From: DASRCB01 sp035653295
GTDB taxonomy: Bacteria; Acidobacteriota; Terriglobia; Bryobacterales; Bryobacteraceae
Reading direction: 5' to 3'
Assembly (NCBI GenBank): GCA_035653295.1
Contig: DASRCB010000358.1
Coordinates: 1-52,395 of the forward strand
Length of the DNA stretch: 52,395 bases
The translations under genes were made by a program, and so were the position numbers. Positions 49,859-52,395 of this stretch are shown piece after piece (the first letter of the stretch is position 1; every line of letters starts with the position of its first letter). Under the pieces are notes generated by a model. It was not told where the DNA came from, made no database searches, and was given only the letters and a program-made list of their open reading frames with translations.

Positions 49859-50974
49859 ACGGTTCGGCCTTTTCGCATCGCCCTCGCCGGCACACGCGGC
49901 ATTCCCGCAAATTACGGAGGCTTCGAGACCTTCGCCGAGGAGCTCTCGACGCGTCTGGCCGCTCGCGGGCACGAGGTTCGCGTGTACTGCCGGTCGCGGC
50001 ATCCGGAACGCCTCTGGCGCGGCGTCGAACTGGTGTGGCTGCCCACCATCCGGCACAAGTATCTCGACACCGTGGCGCATACGTTCCTCTGCACGCTGCA
50101 TCTGCTCTTCCGCCGCGCGGACGCCGCGCTTTACTGCAATGCCGCGAACGCCGTGTTCACACCGTGGCCGCGGGTGGCCGGCATTCCTGTCGCGCTGAAC
50201 GTGGACGGTCTGGAGCGGAAACGAAAGAAGTGGAACCGGCTGGCGCGCGGCTGGTATCTGCTGTCCGAGCGCATGGCCACAGTGTTTCCCACCACGATCG
50301 TGACCGACGCGGAGAAGATCGCTGAATATTACCGCGCGCGCTATGGCCGCGAGTCCACGTTCATTCCGTACGGCGCCGAGACCGGCAGGATCGAAGCGGA
50401 CGGGGCCCTGGGGCCGCTCGGGCTCGAACGAGAACGCTATTTCCTGTACGTCAGCCGGATGGAGCCGGAGAATAACGCGCTTCTGGTGCGGGAAGCCTTC
50501 GAGCAGGTGCGCACGGACCTTCGCCTGGCGCTGGTCGGCGACGCGCCGTACGCGCAGAATTACATCGCTCGCGTGCGCGACACGCGCGATCCACGAATCG
50601 TTATACCAGGCGCGATCTATGGCGAGGGCTATCACCAGCTGCAGTCCCACTCGTTTGCGTACGTTCATGCCACCGAAGTGGGCGGCACGCATCCCGCCCT
50701 GATCGAGGCCATGGGCCGCGGCGCCATTGTGCTTTATCTGGACACGCCGGAGAATGCGGAGGTGGCGGGCGGGATCGGCATCCCCTTTACGCACGGCAAT
50801 CTGGCCGAACGCCTGCGCGATGCGCTCGCCATGGATCCGGAGGAGCGGGAACGGCTTAGCCGCCTCGCTCTCGAAAGAGTGCGTGAGCGGTACGGCTGGG
50901 AGGCGGTTACCGACCGATATGAGGAATTGCTGCTGCGACTGGCGGGGCGAAGCACCCCGGCCGCTAGTATGTAA
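49859..50974 (+). CDS. Family 4 glycosyltransferase (DUF1972/rhamnosyltransferase type), non-canonical start
   Basis: The conserved N-terminus RIALAGTRGIPANYGGFETF is encoded, but no ATG, GTG or TTG lies upstream of it in frame; a TAG at 49844 closes the frame. The first canonical start, GTG 49982, would delete this Rossmann strand. I therefore place the start tentatively at ACG 49859 (371 residues), five bases after AGGGG; ATC 49877 is another option, and a frame-shift from the upstream gene or an indel error is possible. Further GT-B motifs: ERYFLYVSRMEPENNALLV, VIPGAIYGEGYHQLQ and HATEVGGTHPALIEAMGRGA, the donor site. The group transfers rhamnose or related sugars. Confidence 0.75.
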   Translation, partial: TVRPFRIALAGTRGIPANYGGFETFAEELSTRLAARGHEVRVYCRSRHPERLWRGVELVWLPTIRHKYLDTVAHTFLCTLHLLFRRADAALYCNAANAVFTPWPRVAGIPVALNVDGLERKRKKWNRLARGWYLLSERMATVFPTTIVTDAEKIAEYYRARYGRESTFIPYGAETGRIEADGALGPLGLERERYFLYVSRMEPENNALLVREAFEQVRTDLRLALVGDAPYAQNYIARVRDTRDPRIVIPGAIYGEGYHQLQSHSFAYVHATEVGGTHPALIEAMGRGAIVLYLDTPENAEVAGGIGIPFTHGNLAERLRDALAMDPEERERLSRLALERVRERYGWEAVTDRYEELLLRLAGRSTPAASM

Positions 50975-50976
50975 AC

Positions 50977-52107
50977 GTGAGTGCATACCGTTCGTGGGTC
51001 GAGGTCTCGCTCGGGCAGATCGCGCGCAATTTCCAGGCTGTCAGGAGCGTTGTCGGCTCGGGCGTGGAAGTCATGCCGGTGGTAAAGGCCGACGCATATC
51101 GGCATGGCGCGATCGAGGTGTCCCGGCGGCTCGTCGCGGAGGGGACTCGCTGGCTCGCGGTCAGCAGCGTGGAGGAAGGCTGTGCGCTGCGCGACGCCGG
51201 CGTGCGCACGCGCATTCTGGTGATGGCCGATTTTCTTCCGGCCGAGCGCGAGGATCTGCTCAATTACAATCTCACTCCGGTGATCCACTCCCTGGAGGAC
51301 ATCGAGGAGTGGGACCGCCTTTGTATCGCGCGGCAAACCAGCGCGCCGTATCACCTCAAAGCCGACACCGGGATGGGCAGGCTCGGGACTCGCGCGCGCG
51401 CCGCGGAGATTGCGGAGGCGCTGGGCCGCACCAGCGCGGCCCGGCTGGAAGGGCTGATGACGCACTTCGCGTCCGCCGCGGATTACTCCGGCACGCAGAC
51501 GGAGGATCAGCTGATGCAGTTCGCGCGGCTGGCGACCGAACTCGCCGCCCTCGGCATTTCCCCCGAGTATCTGCACATGTCCAGCACCATTCCGGTGGCG
51601 TACGGGCGGCGCAACGCATGGCAGAAGATGGTGAGGCCGGGGCACGCCATCTACGGCTATGTCTCGCCGATCGCGCGGGGAACGGCGCCGCGGAGAATTC
51701 TGGAGGTAAAGCCCGCGCTTACCTGGAAGGCCTCGGTGCTCGCGGTCAAGGATCTGCCGCAGGGGGCTCTGATCGGATATGGAGGCATGTTCCGCGCACC
51801 CGCGCCGATGCGCATCGCGGTGCTTGCCGCCGGTTATGCCGACGGGATACCACACCGGCTATCAAATCGCGGACGAGTTATCGCGCGCGGACGGACGGTT
51901 CCCATCATTGGGGCCGTGTCCATGGATCTGACCACCATTGACGCGACAACGGCGCCGGACCTGAAGCCCGGTGATTCGGTGATGTTATTGGGCAGTGAGG
52001 GAAACGTGAGCATCGACGCGCAGCAGATTGCGCGCGCCGCCGGCACGATCTCCTACTCCATCCTGTGCGGCATCAGCGCGCGGGTGAAGCGCGTGTATGT
52101 CGAGTGA
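50977..52107 (+). CDS. alr: Alanine racemase
   Basis: The protein has 376 residues with a GTG start, two bases after the GT4 stop. The pyridoxal-phosphate Lys is K37 in VVKADAYRHGA, and the second catalytic residue Y268 is in LIGYGGMF. The Gly usually following the Tyr in the KADAYGHG motif is Arg here. Other motifs: LKADTGMGRLG, MSSTIPVAYG, RPGHAIYGY and AVLAAGYADGIPH, all typical. It makes D-alanine for peptidoglycan. Its placement behind a glycosyltransferase series suggests joint expression with cell-envelope synthesis. No ribosome site was found, consistent with coupled translation. Confidence 0.93.
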   Translation: MSAYRSWVEVSLGQIARNFQAVRSVVGSGVEVMPVVKADAYRHGAIEVSRRLVAEGTRWLAVSSVEEGCALRDAGVRTRILVMADFLPAEREDLLNYNLTPVIHSLEDIEEWDRLCIARQTSAPYHLKADTGMGRLGTRARAAEIAEALGRTSAARLEGLMTHFASAADYSGTQTEDQLMQFARLATELAALGISPEYLHMSSTIPVAYGRRNAWQKMVRPGHAIYGYVSPIARGTAPRRILEVKPALTWKASVLAVKDLPQGALIGYGGMFRAPAPMRIAVLAAGYADGIPHRLSNRGRVIARGRTVPIIGAVSMDLTTIDATTAPDLKPGDSVMLLGSEGNVSIDAQQIARAAGTISYSILCGISARVKRVYVE

Positions 52108-52178
52108 TGGGTGATGTGGGGAAGAGGGCACAGTTCGCCCTGAAAGTGGTGGGTCGAAATTCTGATTGGCAGGCCCTG

Positions 52179-52204
52179 GGCCCGCGCCGTTTGCGACGCG
52201 GGCC
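52179..52204 (+). terminator. GC-rich hairpin after alr
   Basis: GGCCCGCG (52179-52186) pairs with CGCGGGCC (52197-52204) around a 10-base loop. It lacks a T-run, so its action as terminator is uncertain. Confidence 0.45.
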
Positions 52205-52353
52205 GGACCCGGCTGCTCTATCGTCGTCACTGATTGACCGGACGCGTTGTTTTCACGCCCGGTGGACCACAATTCAACGCACTCGCCGCAACCCGGAACC
52301 TGATGTCCGGACTACAGCTCACTGCCTGTACGCTGTCCTCGTCGTTTAATTGG

Positions 52354-52395
52354 ATGCGCATCGTTATCCCTTGCGGTACCGATCCGGAGAGGAGC
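52354..52395 (+). CDS. Possible start of a gene cut by the window edge
   Basis: ATG at 52354 opens a frame of 14 codons to the edge (MRIVIPCGTDPERS). The hydrophobic first strand would suit an enzyme domain, but the piece is far too short for a call. No clear ribosome site lies before it. Confidence 0.25.
   Translation, partial: MRIVIPCGTDPERS

Overview
The window looks like a chromosomal segment of an acidobacterium of the Solibacter/Bryobacter type. The GC-rich sequence carries several families typical of that group: Oar-like TonB-dependent receptors, two proteins with the acidobacterial VWFA-related domain, an 'acidobacterial duplicated orphan permease' (ADOP) behind a PadR repressor, and a two-heme reaction-centre-type cytochrome. 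The assignment rests on protein families recalled from memory; no search was run. No insertion sequence, prophage or CRISPR array was seen.

Layout. (1) 1-2.6 kb, plus strand: the end of a membrane protein and a TonB-dependent receptor. (2) 15.1-2.7 kb, minus strand, tightly packed: Wzt-type polysaccharide-export ATPase, methyltransferase with a long coiled coil, GT2-GT4 fusion glycosyltransferase, large VWFA protein, barrel-only TonB-like protein, small VWFA protein, membrane-anchored coiled-coil protein. (3) 15.1-15.5 kb: promoter, a hairpin-rich non-coding stretch and a CAU-anticodon tRNA. (4) 19.8-15.6 kb, minus strand: the mnmG-rsmG-parA-parB chromosome-maintenance cluster with two parS sites. 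(5) 19.9-27.4 kb, plus strand: cytochrome, purD (CTG start), a convergent tRNA-Arg, a full Oar-like receptor and a GH39-type glycosidase. (6) 27.5-31.3 kb: an XRE regulator/membrane protein pair divergent from padR-ADOP. (7) 31.3-33.0 kb: a thioesterase and a DUF3179 protein interrupted by an in-frame TGA. (8) 33.0-37.3 kb: NarX/NarL-type two-component pair and sppA; a FliA/WhiG-type sigma factor converges on sppA. (9) 38.0-46.8 kb: small membrane proteins, Yip1-like protein, tatA, HU, a secretin divergent from an AAA ATPase, YggX, exported proteins and a TPR-aspartic protease. (10) 46.8-52.1 kb, plus strand: three GT2 enzymes, a GT4 enzyme and alanine racemase, with a possible gene start at the end.

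The most striking observation is the DUF3179 gene at 31726-32976. One reading frame carries the whole family on both sides of a TGA at 32212. The TGA replaces the first Cys expected in a CxxC motif, and it is followed at once by a perfect 6-bp hairpin with loop GGTCT. This is what a bacterial selenocysteine insertion site looks like, and it would make the gene a selenoprotein. Other points worth a look: a WbdD/Wzt-like arrangement for capping and measuring polysaccharide chains, two genes without a canonical start codon (purD and a GT4 enzyme), a parS site inside rsmG, and a dispersed tandem-hairpin repeat with compensatory base changes.
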